From contig OY776130.1 in NCBI GenBank assembly GCA_963675135.1, forward strand, positions 59,305,808 through 59,369,807: DNA of 64,000 bases, read 5' to 3'. This DNA comes from Galeopsis tetrahit. Lineage: Eukaryota; Streptophyta; Magnoliopsida; Lamiales; Lamiaceae. A model generated the notes under the pieces. That model did not search any database, had not been told where the DNA came from, and worked only from the letters and a program-made list of their open reading frames with translations. The translations under genes were made by a program, and so were the position numbers. Shown here in pieces: positions 21,841 to 34,989 of the stretch (positions are counted from its first letter, which is position 1; each line of letters starts with the position of its first letter).

Positions 21841-23255
21841 AATGGATAGATGACGGGAGAGAATGCAGCGTTGGTAGCTCGTTCAGTATGCCCCTTTAGA
21901 GCTGAAACCTTCTTTACTTCTGGCATGCTCCACAACTTTGCAACTCCACCTAAGAAACTAAGAGAGGAAAGGAAAGACGAGAATAAGTTAATGATCTTCT
22001 CAAACATGAATAACTATAGAGGAAAACACAATAACATGTGTAAATCATGAAACCAGGTAATTGGAAACATCAAGAAAAAACGAGGAAAAGCAATCCATTA
22101 TGAGCATCGAGATACTTCACTAACGCAAAATCAGAGTATATAATGATATAATTGCAAGATGATGGCAAAAGGACGGCAGACAGCACCAATTGCAGGGTAA
22201 ACAGAGGAAAGTGATAATCATAATCACCTTGGTCCCTTTATTTTACTTTGTCATTACCCTAGACAGATATAAGAGTTAAGAGGTAGTTATGCAGATGAGA
22301 CAAAAGATAGGACAGGCAAAGATTTTTTACATTTTCTTTTATCGCCTGATGTGAAATATAATAAAGATAGATACAAATAAATTAACTATTTCAGTGATTG
22401 TCAACAACCTATAATGCTCCCATGTAGTACAGCCACATTTACATATCATGGCATATCATGGCATAAAAATTACAAGGAATGGCAGAAAGAGTTTACCAGG
22501 TGGTGAGCATCTTTCCATCATGTTAAACTGAGCATCCTGAAAGAGGTCGATCATCACCAACATCTGCATCCATATCCTCGTCCGGATCATATCTTTTTCT
22601 TCTTGCACGATGGAGGCACAAGACAGGCTTCAAAATAGAATACTTTGCAATCTCTCTATGGGCTTCTAATAGTGCTTGTGAACCATCAATGTAAAAGGGA
22701 TACTGAATAGTGAATATCTTCTTCAAATTCTGAAGGTCCCACTGAGGCTGCAGCTTCTTCATCCTCGTAAGCTTTCATCAGCTTCTCCAACTGACCTTCA
22801 GAATCAAGTTTTACCATAAGAGTGGAGAGCCCACAACCAATCATGTCTTTCTATCTCTCCGAAGAGTGTTATAGGCTCACCAAGCATATGAAGCCTAGCT
22901 CGGGCAGCATTCTCATTGGTGGGGACCGCCAAGGCAGCAGCACGACGCTTCATCAAAAGCTCTTGCACTGCTTTCTCATGCCACTCCCTAAACCAGTTTG
23001 CTTTCTTCTGAAATCTCGTATTCCTGAGTGGCAGCTGCAACGCGATTCGATCCTGTCTCTTCCTCATCAGAATCACTACTTCTTCAGTTTCCATTGGGAG
23101 CTAGAGGAGGTCAACTGGCAAGAGAACGCACAAGTATCGAAGCTAATGGTCATGGAACAGAAGGTATTGGGGCAATAGGAGGTATCAATGGGGTCAGAAC
23201 AACAGGTGCAATTACTGGTAGAGCAGGTTGAAGTGGCATTGCATCAACCAAGTGT
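21841..23255 (-). pseudogene. Truncated PRP4 pseudogene
   Basis: It matches PRP4 exon 1 (about 23250-22497) and the first part of exon 2 (about 21957-21841, GVAKLWSMPEVKKVSALKGH). The duplication breakpoint removes all later WD40 exons. Exon 1 is frameshifted several times and has lost the segment matching EIDWSLKQAASLELE. A Ser codon has become a stop (TCA to TAA, 22523-22525). The original start region is missing because unrelated sequence begins at about 23256. It is non-functional. Confidence 0.9.
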
Positions 23256-24800
23256 CATGACCGTTGGAGCAATTCCAATAAATCAGATAACTTTCATCAG
23301 CTGTTCAATTACATCTTTTGGCTTTCCTTAATTTGCTGTGCTGCATTTGTTTACAAATGTGAGTTTTAAACCTTCTTACATTTTTGGCGATTGAAGAGCA
23401 CCTTCCTCGGGAATGTCTTAACTATCACGGTCGCGCATCAAGTGAGCATATGATGGTTTTGCAGGTGCTCCCGTTCATCAGAGAGGTGTGACGTGCAAGG
23501 TAATTCTATGTTTATCATGCTAATCAGAATTGATATAAGACAACCTACCTGGATACAATAATTTAATCAATACCTAAAATTAGGGTCCAGGGATCAGTTA
23601 TTCCAAAATCCTAGAAATACTCACGATTCAGATTTTAAAAAATCAGCAAGATGAATGATAACCTCACCACAGAAAGAACACAACTCAACTCTACCTAACT
23701 TCACCATTATATCCTAGATTCTATATTGGCAAAACCATACCTGAATAGCAACTTCACACAAACTTTTTTTTACAAACACTCACCTAGCTGCTTCAACTCA
23801 CGAAGAATGCAATACACTTCAGAAATGTAGTCAAGAATTACATTCGGATTAAAACATAAATGAATATAAATTATGAAGCAATACACTTTGTTCTGAACAA
23901 TAAAAAAATTACAAAATAACAAAATACTACCTCTGAAACTGTTCTATGTGATCAACAAACTTCAAAGAGAGATGCAATCAAAAGGGAGAAAATGAGAGTG
24001 AAAATCCATGTGGACCAATAATTGGTGATACTAAACTACCTATTATTTTCTCTCTACTGATTGTAATGCCTATTAACAGAAACAACTAATCAGAGTTGTA
24101 GTAAATAAGATTATGCCATAAGGAGAAAAACTCTAAAGATTCTCTACTAAGATGGCACTTCTCTGCTTTAATACACAACTCTTAAGTTAGATTATTGATA
24201 AAATCTTAACCACAAAACAAGATTCAATCCCAGTTATTGAGTAAAGTGCCCAGTAACTATATTCTTATCTAAAGGACTCCAGAAACTGAATAATGGGAAA
24301 TAAATCTACATATATTATTTTCTAACTAAAAACAGAGATCTAAACAACATATATTGTGAGCCTTAAGGATGAGGGCCTCTGCTGTCGAAAGCTTCTTGAT
24401 ATTTAGGATAAATGTGTGCATATATTTGTAAGAAATAATAATAATGTGTGGTTTTTTAACATTGTAGCCTCTGGTTACCTTTAGGCCGAAGAGTGGAAGT
24501 GGGCGACTGGCCGCTGGGGAAGAGAGGTGGGCGACTGTGTGCGGCGAACGGGCGAAGCCGCGAATGGGAGGGGAGGCTGGTCGCTCAGTGCGCTCACCGC
24601 TAGGTGCGGCCGTGCGGCGCCGGCAGGCGGCGAAGTGTTAGGTAGTTTTTTTTTACTAAAGGCTTGAGGTTGGGGGCGATTGAATCGGCATAAAGCATGG
24701 ATTTTTATGATCTGGAAGGAGAATTTCATATTAGGGAATTGAGAACTCTAGGGTTTTTCTTCTTTCTGCTTGAGATATGAAGAGCGGGAGATAAGATTTT
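23256..24800. other. Unrelated DNA replacing the PRP4 pseudogene start
   Basis: The left duplication unit has no counterpart to this stretch. An exon-like block, GTGCTCCCGTTCATCAGAG... (about 23466-23500), is bounded by AG before and GT after, so a captured gene piece is possible; I cannot identify it. A GC-rich patch at 24480-24640 resembles the MULE cores. No clear transposon ends were found. Confidence 0.4.
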
Positions 24801-26340
24801 TCTTTCTTTCTTTTTTTACCGCCGAATTCCTCAAATTTGCGGGAGATTGAAGAACAATCACAAGATAAAACGGGTAAAGAAAGAGAGATGAATCACCTTC
24901 AAGTTCGCGCTCGATTCTTGCCCTAATTAGGATATTCGTGCCCTAATTTGTAGTATGTATTAATTGGACTGGCAGATGGGCTTTAAATTATCAAGGGGGT
25001 TGCAGGAAGAAAAAAAAAATACTCCGGTACTTCCCATCCAATTTCTCATATATGTGTGATAAATTGTGTTATGGTGTCTCATATAATAAATATGGCACGA
25101 TAAAATTAAATACGAACACGAAACGATAAAAATGTGTGTCTAGATAATATGAATATGATAATTTTTGTGTCAATATAATACAATAACAATACAATATATT
25201 TCATATTAACGTGACAAGACATGGTAACTATTCGATAAGAAAGTAGAAAATTTATTTAAATATAAAAAATTATTGTGGTCATTATCGTGCTACATCATGT
25301 CAATAAAAAGTACTCCCATGTTATCGGGTTAATACGTTATCTATTAATTTTATCGTGTTTAGCGAGTTGACATGAATTCGACACGATAACAACACAAACA
25401 CAATAAAGTCAAATACTAATCTGCAATTTATGTGTTAAATTTGTTATGTGCGATCGTATCGTGTTTGAAAATTGAAATTATCACTCCTAAGTTATAACTT
25501 TATTCTTCAACGGTCATAAATTTGTATGAGACCCACTTTACTATAATATACTACCGCCATCCAACAAAAGTATGTTCACAACTCACTTATTTTATTTTGT
25601 TCTTCCACCAAAACCATGATCATTCCTATTATGAAAATATCATTTTATCTCTATTTTATCTTCATACTTCATCACCACTTAATTACTCAAATTATCACTT
25701 AACTTTACACACAAAAGTCACTCTCATGTATGAGATCATCTCACGCATGAGTCACTCTTCCAAAAATGAATTTGGATATATTTTTAGTAACAAATGTTTG
25801 GGCAATTCCATAAGGATTTTCATTTAACAAATATTATTAAGGAAATCATTTGACTAGAATATTGATTTGATTCTTATGTGAATTAGATATAAATTGGTTC
25901 CCTAAAAAAAAAAAAAAAGATTTGTTAGATTGTCTACCATCCAATTTTTATTTATTAATTATTATCAATTTGATTAAGACATACTTCATACTCCGTATTT
26001 AATAAATTGTAATCTTCAAAAACAAACTATAGTTTCATATGTATTAATTTATGAAGTCAATAATATTATTTAAATACATATGAAGTAATACTATTGAGCA
26101 TATTAAGTACCCCATCAAACTTTAAAAATTTGAAGAAAAAGAATACAATAAATTAAATTTCTTTTAAAATGTAATACCTTGCATATTAAACCGTACTCCC
26201 TCCATACAAAATAAGCATGTAACCTTTCATTTTTTGTCCATTCAATTTTATATGCACACATTTTAAAGGAAATAATACTATTACATCCATCTCACGTTAT
26301 TTATGTATAGACCTCACAATATTTCATAATATATATTGGG
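24801..26340. other. Intergenic; residual PRP4 leader, then AT-rich repeats
   Basis: 24890-24960 matches the PRP4 leader exon of the left unit. 25030-25480 holds many cgataa/tcgtgt words typical of degenerate DNA transposons. A single Stowaway-like end (actccctccatac) occurs at 26204. No gene is seen. Confidence 0.4.
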
Positions 26341-26746
26341 CAGAGAGGTATTACTTTGCTCTTATTTAAAAGTGAAACATATGATCCAACAACAATTTCC
26401 ATGTACCAAGTCTAACATTGAAAAACCAAGATAAGTAAGCACAAAATACCTTGGTGATTGGTACTTACCAAATCCCACTTCAATCATGGGACATTTTATG
26501 GTCATAACAACAGGGAAGACGATAAACGCGCCCACCTCTACAGAAACGAGCATCTCTATGAAGGGACGAAAAACAAAACTACGCCTTATAATACAACTTC
26601 CCCACAAAATCATACTCAAAACTTTGGAGCAAACTCTAGGAAATATAATACAGCACAACTCCACATTCACGTTTTTAAGCATTTCTAAATGCAATCAAAA
26701 TCAAATAGAATGAATAAATACCACCTCTCTATCCGTCCTCAGAATT

Positions 26747-28399
26747 CTACTGATTCCACGTTTGTCCAACCGTAATAGCAGAATGGTGATTGGACGGCCC
26801 ACAAGATTGCTGTCCCCAATACGTCGCTTTATACCCTCCATTGTTGTCAGCTGACACGTTTCCACCATTGTTGACCATAGAGATATTGGCGTCGTTCCAC
26901 TGTCCCCATTCCCCATCAACAATCCCATGTTCGACACGAGGCTGTACTCCATAACTCGTATCATTATTGTAGTTCCAGCCCCATTCCCATTCGTTATTCC
27001 AACCGTCTCCCCACCCCATATATCCACCAGCAGCCCCACTTCCATCCCCAAAGTTCCACGCGTTGTTAGAATACTCGGTCCATCCATTTGCCGTCCCATT
27101 ATCAAATGAATTGCCCCAATTCTGCACCCATGGGGAACAGGGATTAGCAGGCGCTTTAAAGTTTTCATCTTCATCACCCCAACCTGTGACTGTGTATGTT
27201 TCGTTTGGAAGGAGAGAATCGCCAAAAATAACAACGGGATCATGGTCTGCTTCCACATTAGGGGCTACTAAAGGTTCTGACTCAAAGTCGGACAGCAGTT
27301 GAGACTCGATTTCTGAATCCCAATCAATTTTGTCAATATAAAGATCGGGGTCAGGCAATGGTATGTCACAGGGAAATCCATTTATTTCAGCCCAGAAACG
27401 CTTCTTGGCATTGGAAAATGCCTCTTCACCTGCAGAGTCGTCCCATTTGGTCACATTATCGTAGAGGTGCGTAAACTTCTTCATGTGCAATACTGTTTCC
27501 CAGTCAAGTGAGCCTATCACTCTGCAAAATTCTTTCTCCCAAAAAGGCACAGTAGGCTGCCAATTGCTTGCTGAAAATAATGAAGCAGAGCGAATTGTAA
27601 TCACGAATGGAAACATTTGGATACACAAATAACTCTATGCAAACCTAGATGAAGATACAATAACAAGCAAAATCGTTGATTTAAGCAATAATCGTACACG
27701 AATGACCAAACGACTGCTTAGAATAATGCAAAATGAACAGAATGCTCAGGCATCTTGCATATCCATATTCAACTACAACATTTTGGAATACAATTCATCA
27801 ACCAACTCATTTTAACACATTCTGAAACATAAGATTACTTTTAAATTTGTACATATATCTTATACCGACATATGCAATATTGAATCATAAGAAAGGAAAG
27901 AAACACAAAAATTCAGGAATTAAAAGAAAAGTGATGGCATAAAAGTAAAGTGATGTGCATACAAGAGAGAAAATAGGCAAAAACCTCTGCTGCTTACAGC
28001 CAGTACCCAAAAGAAGAATCATTCACAATTACTCTGATACTTTCATGGATTAAACAAATATATAAAGTACAGCAAGAAAACAAAGCATTAATTTCTGCAA
28101 CCCTATTTTGTCAAAAGCTGATACATTCAACCTTTAGTGGACCCTGCAACTCGTAATGAAACACACACACCAATTACACACAATTTGCTAAACCACATTC
28201 TTTAGAACCACAAGAATTTCAACAAGATATTATCCAGACGGGAAAAAAAAAAACCTACAAGCCTTAATTTATAATTCAAAATCGAAGAAAAAATAGCTAA
28301 TTAAAAGGGCAAATCAAATCAATAGAACTCACAGTTTCCACGGGGAGGCTTTTTGTTCAGTGATCTTCTATTATTATTATTCCTCCTCCGATTTTCCAT
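26747..28399 (-). CDS. Conserved plant protein of unknown function, copy X-B
   Basis: Exons 28399-28333 and 27570-26747 give 296 aa. It starts MENRRRNNNNRRSLNKKPPR, continues NWQPTVPFWEKEFCRVIGSL and WDDSAGEEAFSNAKKRFWAE, and has the acidic LPDPDLYIDKIDWDSE block. It ends in a Gly/Asn/Trp-rich, probably disordered tail. It retains the WEKEFCxxIGS motif that X-A has lost, so it is the more conservative copy. Splice phases are identical to X-A. No membrane segment or signal peptide is visible. The basic start and low-complexity tail would fit a nucleic-acid or protein-binding role, but that is speculation. A leader-intron acceptor precedes the ATG. Confidence 0.8.
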
Positions 28400-29578
28400 G
28401 ATCACAACTGCAAAACCTCTGAAACGAAAATCAAGAAATTTCAAGTTACCGAACAAGAACACGGAAAAAATCAAATTAATCAAGAGGCAAAATTCAGCAT
28501 ACGTGATACGGCACTCTGAATTCGCGTCAAGAATTCTTGAATGCAGAAGTGGGTTTCAGTCCAGAATTTCACCACAAAACTACTGTTTCAAGAAACCACA
28601 CCAATTACGAGTAAATAAAATAGACGGTTTTCTTTTTCCAGGGAAGGAAAAATAATAATCAGAAATAGGGGGAAGCCAAAACGGTGTGATCGCGAAGGGT
28701 ATATATGTTAATTTGGGGGCTACACGTTTCAAACGTAGTTTTTTGTGCGCAGGAGAAGAACGGGAGATTTATTTTCAAGAGGAGGAGCTCTTATTCTCTT
28801 ACGACGAGACTGTATATATGTAATTAAATTTACAAATAAATGTAATTTTTGCCTAAAAAAAAGTGATATTTTATTGAATTTAGATGATTTATTTATTCAC
28901 GCTTTTTTCATTACGATTTACGAGGTCTTTCAGATAAAGGCTATATTAATGAATTCTCTAAATAAAAAAACCCATTTTGGTAATAGTATTATGAGAAAAT
29001 ATTTTTTTTCCTAATATACTACGGTTAGCTTTATTCTCACCTTTTTCCTTTTTTTGGAGTTTCCCAATATGATACTTGAGCCAAAAGTATTTATTCGTGT
29101 TTAATAAAAGAACTGAGCTAAAAATAAAAACCCTACTCTATTTTCAATTTAGATACAACAAAATTTAACCTATAATTCACCTAATAAACTTAATTTTCAT
29201 GCTCATGCTCAGGTGTTTGGCTAATTCATTCAGGCAAATTTCCAACTAATGTGGATTTTTTAATTGACATGTACTTAAATTCTTCATGTTTCAAATTTAA
29301 TTTAATTGGTATCGGTTAACTAAGGTCCACTTTGGTGGTGTAAACTTGAAATTTAGAAATTTGTCATCTGTTTCAAGTTCAAAATTCTATAACTGAGAGA
29401 TCAGTTCATATAGAATTTTACTCTGATTTCAATTAGAGTCCGTCTAGTGGTCGTTGGTCCGTAGACGGTAGAAATGGTCCTCAAATTAGTCCATCATTGA
29501 ATCGGATACACAAATTAAAAAAAAAAAAAAAATCTTATTCTTATTTTAATCCTATCTTTACACGGCCCAATAGTAGTA
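28400..29578. other. Upstream of X-B, then intergenic
   Basis: To about 29245 this is the duplicated upstream DNA of gene X. From 29246 to 29578 I see no gene or repeat. Confidence 0.5.
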
Positions 29579-30176
29579 CTCCCTCTGTCCCATTATTAAT
29601 GGAACATTTACGGTTTGCACGAGTTTTAATGTAGAATTGTTTATTAGTATTAAAGGTGATAAAGTTGACTTTTATGAGGGATATTATAGGCATTTCAACT
29701 TTAATAAAGATATAATCTTTTGTTTGTGTGTAAAAAGTAATGTCATGGGTGTAAATAAGTACTCCCTCCGTCCCATATTAATCTTCATAGGTAGATGAAC
29801 ACGTAAATTAAGAAAGTGTAATAATGAGTGAAGTTTTGAGGGGTAATTTTGTAAAACTTTATGTATAAAGTAAAGAAATGAGTTGACTTTTATGAATGTG
29901 TAAAGATAAAGCACAAAAACTTTTATGCAAATAGTTTATGTGTAATTATATGCAAATGCCCATTTACCCATTTACCCGCCCCATGAATCATTTTGGATCT
30001 GAATTTAATTTTTTTTCTTTCTCCCCTCATTTCCTCTTTCTCCAACCCTCCACACCCCTGCAACTTCCCCATTCCCATCTATTCGACCCTCGATATCCCC
30101 TTCCCCTGCCTCTAATGAAACGGCACCAGAATCTCCAACAACCGCCTCATATATACAGTGCCCCCGGCGACGGCCT

Positions 30177-30545
30177 CTACCACATAGCGGCGGAGGTCTT
30201 TTCCGGCCTTGTCATTTCCCCTGAAATCGGAGCCCTTAAAAATATAACCGACCCCAACTTGATTGAAGTGGGGCAGAGACCGTGGATTCCGTCCAAATTG
30301 GTTGCTGCTTTGATCTCGTCGAAATTGTTGGTTGCTGGAGTGAAGTACTTGCATAGATCTGACGGCAGTGGGCCGCCGGCGCCACTAGTTCTCGTGGTGG
30401 ACCTTGATGTGGTTGAAAGAGGCAACCACGACTTGTCGTCGATCGTAGTTGAAGAGTCCTTCACCTTCCTCTTCATCCACTGTAGAATGAAAAAATTCGC
30501 GACTGCAACCACCGCGAGAACGCCGATTACGCGGCATACGATAGC
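30177..30545 (-). pseudogene. Receptor-like kinase (CrRLK1L-like) fragment
   Basis: The minus strand reads a hydrophobic segment (CRVIGVLAVVAVANFFILQ), a basic stop-transfer (KRK), a Ser/Thr-rich juxtamembrane part (PLSTTSRSTTRTSGAG), then LPSDLCKYFT and NNFDEIKAATN. This is the transmembrane-juxtamembrane order of FERONIA-type kinases. The kinase entry motif is scrambled compared with the family and no kinase domain follows. It is a captured, rearranged fragment. Confidence 0.6.
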
Positions 30546-30579
30546 GTAACCCCGTTGTTTTTCTTCTTACCTGCCGGAT

Positions 30580-30735
30580 ATGTCTGCGGTGGAACCACCC
30601 TCGCCGCCGTCGATCTCTTCAAAGAAGAAAGGCCGAATTCCATCCCAAATTGCGCCAATTTCTGAATTTATCCTCAAACGCCTTGAGCACAAATCGTCTA
30701 TTGTTAAGCAAAAGGTCCTTCGCTTACTTTCTTTC
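30580..30735 (+). pseudogene. ENTH-domain (MTV1-like) gene fragment
   Basis: The frame from 30580 contains SEFILKRLEHKSSIVKQKVL, a near match to the ENTH/VHS helix region of plant MTV1-type clathrin adaptors (EFILKRL.HKSPIVKQK.LRL). Homology stops right after LRLL, and the preceding codons (MSAVEPPSPP...) are unrelated. It is about 25 codons of a captured exon next to an opposite-strand kinase fragment. Confidence 0.65.
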
Positions 30736-31639
30736 TCTGTTGATCTTTTTTTTGATGTGGTCTGTTTGTGCTATGGTAAAATAAGCTAAACAATAAATGT
30801 GTTTTTTTTTTTTTATTGTTAACACGGTATAGATCATGTCTTTTTTTATTGCTTTTTTTTTTTCCATGGTTCATTCTTATAGTTCAGTTCACTTAGTGAA
30901 TTTGAGTTCCATTACAGACCTAGTGTGTTTCCATGAGGTTAATTTTAATTTCCCTGTTCCAAACATTTAACTGTCTAGCGGCCTTTTAAAAGAATTGGAT
31001 ATTACACATTTGGTTTTGCCTACCTTTTCATGATTTTGACTGTGGTGTTGAGCGCCACATGTTAATAATTGTAAGTGATGTTGTTGCAAGTGTTGATATT
31101 AATCAATGGCCACATGTTAACATGTTAACCGGGTGGAATTAGTGCCATTTTATGTTCATTTAGTTCAATCCAATGCTTATAATGAAAAAAATAAGTACTT
31201 TTAGTGAACACACTATTATTGTTTCTACAGAAAATGACAAGAGCAAAGACCTGTTTATTGAAAATTAATGTTCATTTGAATTATTTTACTATGATGTTAC
31301 ATTGTCAAGCGTGTGTGGTGTTTTAATAGTCTGAAGCATGATCTGGAGACAATTTTCTGTTTTTTATGCTCTAACGAATATTTTACACCTTGTAAGTAAA
31401 TTGACCATGAAGTAGAGTACATTGGTGGATAACAAGTATTGTTGGATAACCATTAATACTGTTATGTGCAAAATATAATACTATTGTGTGTATAATGTAA
31501 TACAGTGTGCCTTTAGATGTGATACTGTGGAAAAATGTGAAGCAAGTAGAGACAAAAACAAGGCCAAGAGGTGAGGATGGTGAATTGGTGGACAATGTTG
31601 TTAGAGAAGAAGAGAACGAATAAAAAAAATGGTATAATT

Positions 31640-32120
31640 GCATGTAATACTGTTACGTTTTAATTGTAATACTGTTACGTTTTAATTGTAATACTGTTTT
31701 TATTTTGATTTAATGTCCTTCAAAACTTGATTAGTTAATTAGTTCATTTTTTAAACATTCAATTTGATAAAAATAGTTGATTTTTTTGTATGATAATGTC
31801 TAAGTATTTAGTGTGTTAATGTCTAGGTGTGTTGAAATGTAGAATAATACAGTACTCCATTGCTTAGATATTTTTCTTTTATAATATCATGTTTCTTATT
31901 ATGTAATACTGTATACTTTCAGGTGTGATATTGTTAAGAGAATATTTACAAGTGATTAAAAAAGAGACAAGAAATGTATATGAAAAATGAGGGTATAGTA
32001 AAGTAGTGGATAATGTAGTTAGAAAAGAAGAGAATAATGATTCAGTGTTTGTAAAATTTATAATACCATGTTTCTTATTCTGTAATACTGTATACTTTCA
32101 GGTGTGATACCGTTAAGAGA
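31640..32120. repeat. Short direct repeats (gtaatactgt family)
   Basis: gtaatactgttacgttttaatt is tandemly repeated near 31645-31690. A longer block (cttattctgtaatactgtat then actttcaggtgtgata) occurs at about 31895-31935 and 32075-32115. Confidence 0.65.
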
Positions 32121-32164
32121 ATGGACATAGGTGAGAAAAAGAAAAAAACGAAAAAAGAAAAAGA

Positions 32165-32250
32165 TAAAAAATGCTCTAAATGAGATTTGAGCCTGTAACC
32201 TCTTTGTAAATATATAAAGTAAGCTTTTGCCACTAGGCCATAACTGTAAT
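32165..32250 (-). mobile_element. tRNA-derived SINE fragment
   Basis: Minus strand: A-box-like tggcctagtgg (32240-32230) and B-box-like gaggttacaggctcaaatctc (32202-32182), spaced as in plant Au-type SINEs. No clear tail or target duplication is seen. Confidence 0.5.
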
Positions 32251-32652
32251 TTGTTATTAATTTTGCTTTTATATGGATAATAATGTGACCTCAATTTCGC
32301 GGGCTTTGAATTGGGCCCAGGTTATGCGAGATTTTATATATTTTTTCCTTATTTGATGGATTTGCACATAAGCACACGTAAGGTATTTTCACATAAGTCC
32401 ATCCCAAGATAAAGTAATGACATTTGTGTAAAATTGAGATTATTGTGAGGGTGGAGTTTATAAAGAATTTTCCATTTTAAGGGTGTGAAAGTTATTGTGA
32501 GAACGTCCCGAAAAGGAAAGTGTGAAAGTTATTATGGAACGGAGGAAGTAAATGTTAAGAGAAATTTTTAAAGGAGATAGGTGACAAATGTTCCAATTAT
32601 AATAGGACAATGGTTTTTGACAAATATTTCATTAACAATGGGACGGAGTGAG

Positions 32653-34958
32653 TAATAATGTTGATTGGGACCAAATTGGTACTTGTAAGTCATTTTATGC
32701 AAGTCCTGGTTTTGGCACAAAATTATGGAGTTGGTAGTTGAGTCTTTCATTAATCATGGTACTAGTAAATTGATAAGGACTATCTAGAAACCGTTGAGAG
32801 CTTACGCGCTAAGTAGCGCGTATACCTAATTTACGCACTTTTTTTTTTTAATATCTAAATTAGTCTTCTTTATTTTTACACAATTTTATTTAAGGAAAAC
32901 TATGACGGAATATACATCAACATTTTTTTTTTGTCTTTTCATCCTATTTTGGGAAATTAGCTAAAGCTAATATGAATAGATGGAGATAAAATTTCAATTA
33001 CAAGCCATTGACATAATTCCTCTTTTTTCTTTTTTTCTCCTCGATTATGAAAGTCTTTCACTTTAATATTTACATTTTAAGTGTTTTAAAATATTATTGA
33101 GTGCTGTAAAAAAAAAAAAAAAGGATAAAATTGTGAATTCACATAACATGTACTCCGTAATATATATCATAAAAAATATATTAGATAAAGACTCATCATA
33201 AAGTTGTAAGTTCACAATTCATGTACATGGAGTGGTCTTACAAATTTATATCATAAAAAAAATGCTAAAATAAAATAAGTAGAGTTTTTCTACATTTATA
33301 ATGGATAAAATAAATTTCAAACTTGTGAAAATGAGGATTTTAATTTATTTTTTTATAAAATAATTTCTTTACACTTTTACGACATGATCGGTATGTTAAA
33401 ATGAGTTGAAAATTGAATTATCATTTCTTAATTCATTTCAAATTCATGATTGATATGCTATTTTATAAGGAATGGTCATTCGTTCCATACCTATGATTTT
33501 ATGTATTTAATCCTAGTAGAAATAATTTTTTTATTAATAATTATTATACAAAGTGTCATTGCTTATTTGTATTTTCACAATATTATTTCTCACTTTCAAC
33601 AATAATAATATTAGTAATTTAAAAACTTAATAAATTTTAGATTTAATATTATGATTATTGAATAAATAATAATATATCATCAATATTTAAAATAAATTTT
33701 TAAAAAAAAAATATAGTAATAATATATAATAAAAAATTGATTATAAAATATTAATAATACTTATAGTAAAAAATTAATAATTATTCAAATATTTATTAAT
33801 GATGATAATAATTAAACACTCAATAATAATATATATTTATATATAATATTGTACGAAGTAATATTTAATAATACTTCTAATTTTAAAAAAATAAATAACA
33901 ATAATAATTTAATTAATTAATTTTACACAATATTTAAATTTTATTTTTTATCCATATCAATAATAATAATTTCATTTCTATTTCATTTATTTTCTACCTT
34001 TATTTTATTTCAACAACATACCAATCATGCATCATACCCAACCCCCTCAATCAAAAAAATAAAATCCTCTCTCCTCTCATTACACCTCCAAATTGATGTG
34101 TATGTAAAAAATTAGGTTAATATTTTATTACACACGTACGTCCTTATTCATTATATGAATTGAGGGTTGTGTCATTTATTAGGCTAATCCATTATACACT
34201 CTTCTATTGAAATACTCGAATAAGAGTATTTATATCTCAACCGTCCAAAATTATTTGAGGTTGAAAAGAGTATTAAAGAAAACTCAACGTGTTGTACCTT
34301 TGGACTTAGAAGTGTGCTCTTCTTTAAATTTTACTGTACATATCACAATGTGCATATTTGTTTGGCATATACGTGCGCATATATTCCATTACGATTTGTT
34401 CCACGTTACTGAATTAATTACATCATATGTATTTTTTTTTTTTGAAAGAAGCTTCTCCAATACTCCACCTCCGTTTTAGGAAGGTTTGAAATTCCGAACG
34501 CAATTATGATCGAGATTTTCTTGAATTTAATATTTTATCAGTTCCTATTTTGAATTTAATATTTTATCTTATTAGGAAGGTTTGAAATTTCGAACGCAAT
34601 TATGACCGAGATTTCCGGGAATTTAATATTTCATCAGCTCCTGTTTTGAATTTCCTATTTTATCTTAATTGAATATGCAAATTTCGATTTTATTTATAAA
34701 CGGAGGTTAAAATTGTACTTTTATAAATCAAATTGTCCTTCTTTCTAACTTTTAAAAAATTTGTCTTTATTTCGAGTTTCTATAGGTGAAATGTCATATA
34801 TACTAATTTCCCCATCTTAAATTCTAAGAAAATAAATTATTAAAAAATTTAAATATTTTCCATGTTTTAATAAAAATTAGTATTCACTCCATTTGTCACT
34901 CAATTTGACAATTGTCAAAATAGTTCGCTTCTTACTTAACTTGATACTCTATTTTCTT

Positions 34959-34989
<31 letters not shown>

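Larger units (their letters stand above)
21841..29245. repeat. Right unit of the tandem duplication
   Basis: It starts at a sharp junction near 21840, where sequence matching the unit's end (attcccaa, as at 29240) meets sequence matching PRP4 exon 2. Only about 4 bp (ccaa) is shared at the breakpoint, as in end-joining or replication slippage. It carries a decayed PRP4 part and an open X gene. Confidence 0.85.
29579..32652. mobile_element. Stowaway-ended nest with captured gene fragments
   Basis: The outer ends match over about 30 bp as inverted repeats (ctccctctgtcccattatta at 29579; ctcactccgtcccattgtta read in from 32652), with TA on both sides. Further Stowaway-like ends at 29762 and 32548 lie just inside. 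Between them are GC-rich pieces of two host genes (see 30177-30545 and 30580-30735) and AT-rich filler with repeated gtaatactgt words. It is either one unusually large MITE-ended element or several nested ones. Confidence 0.45.

Noticed and set aside
32803..32820. Helitron 3' hairpin (acgcgctaagtagcgcgt)
   Set aside because: The nearest CTAG is about 16 bases away and no matching 5' end was found.
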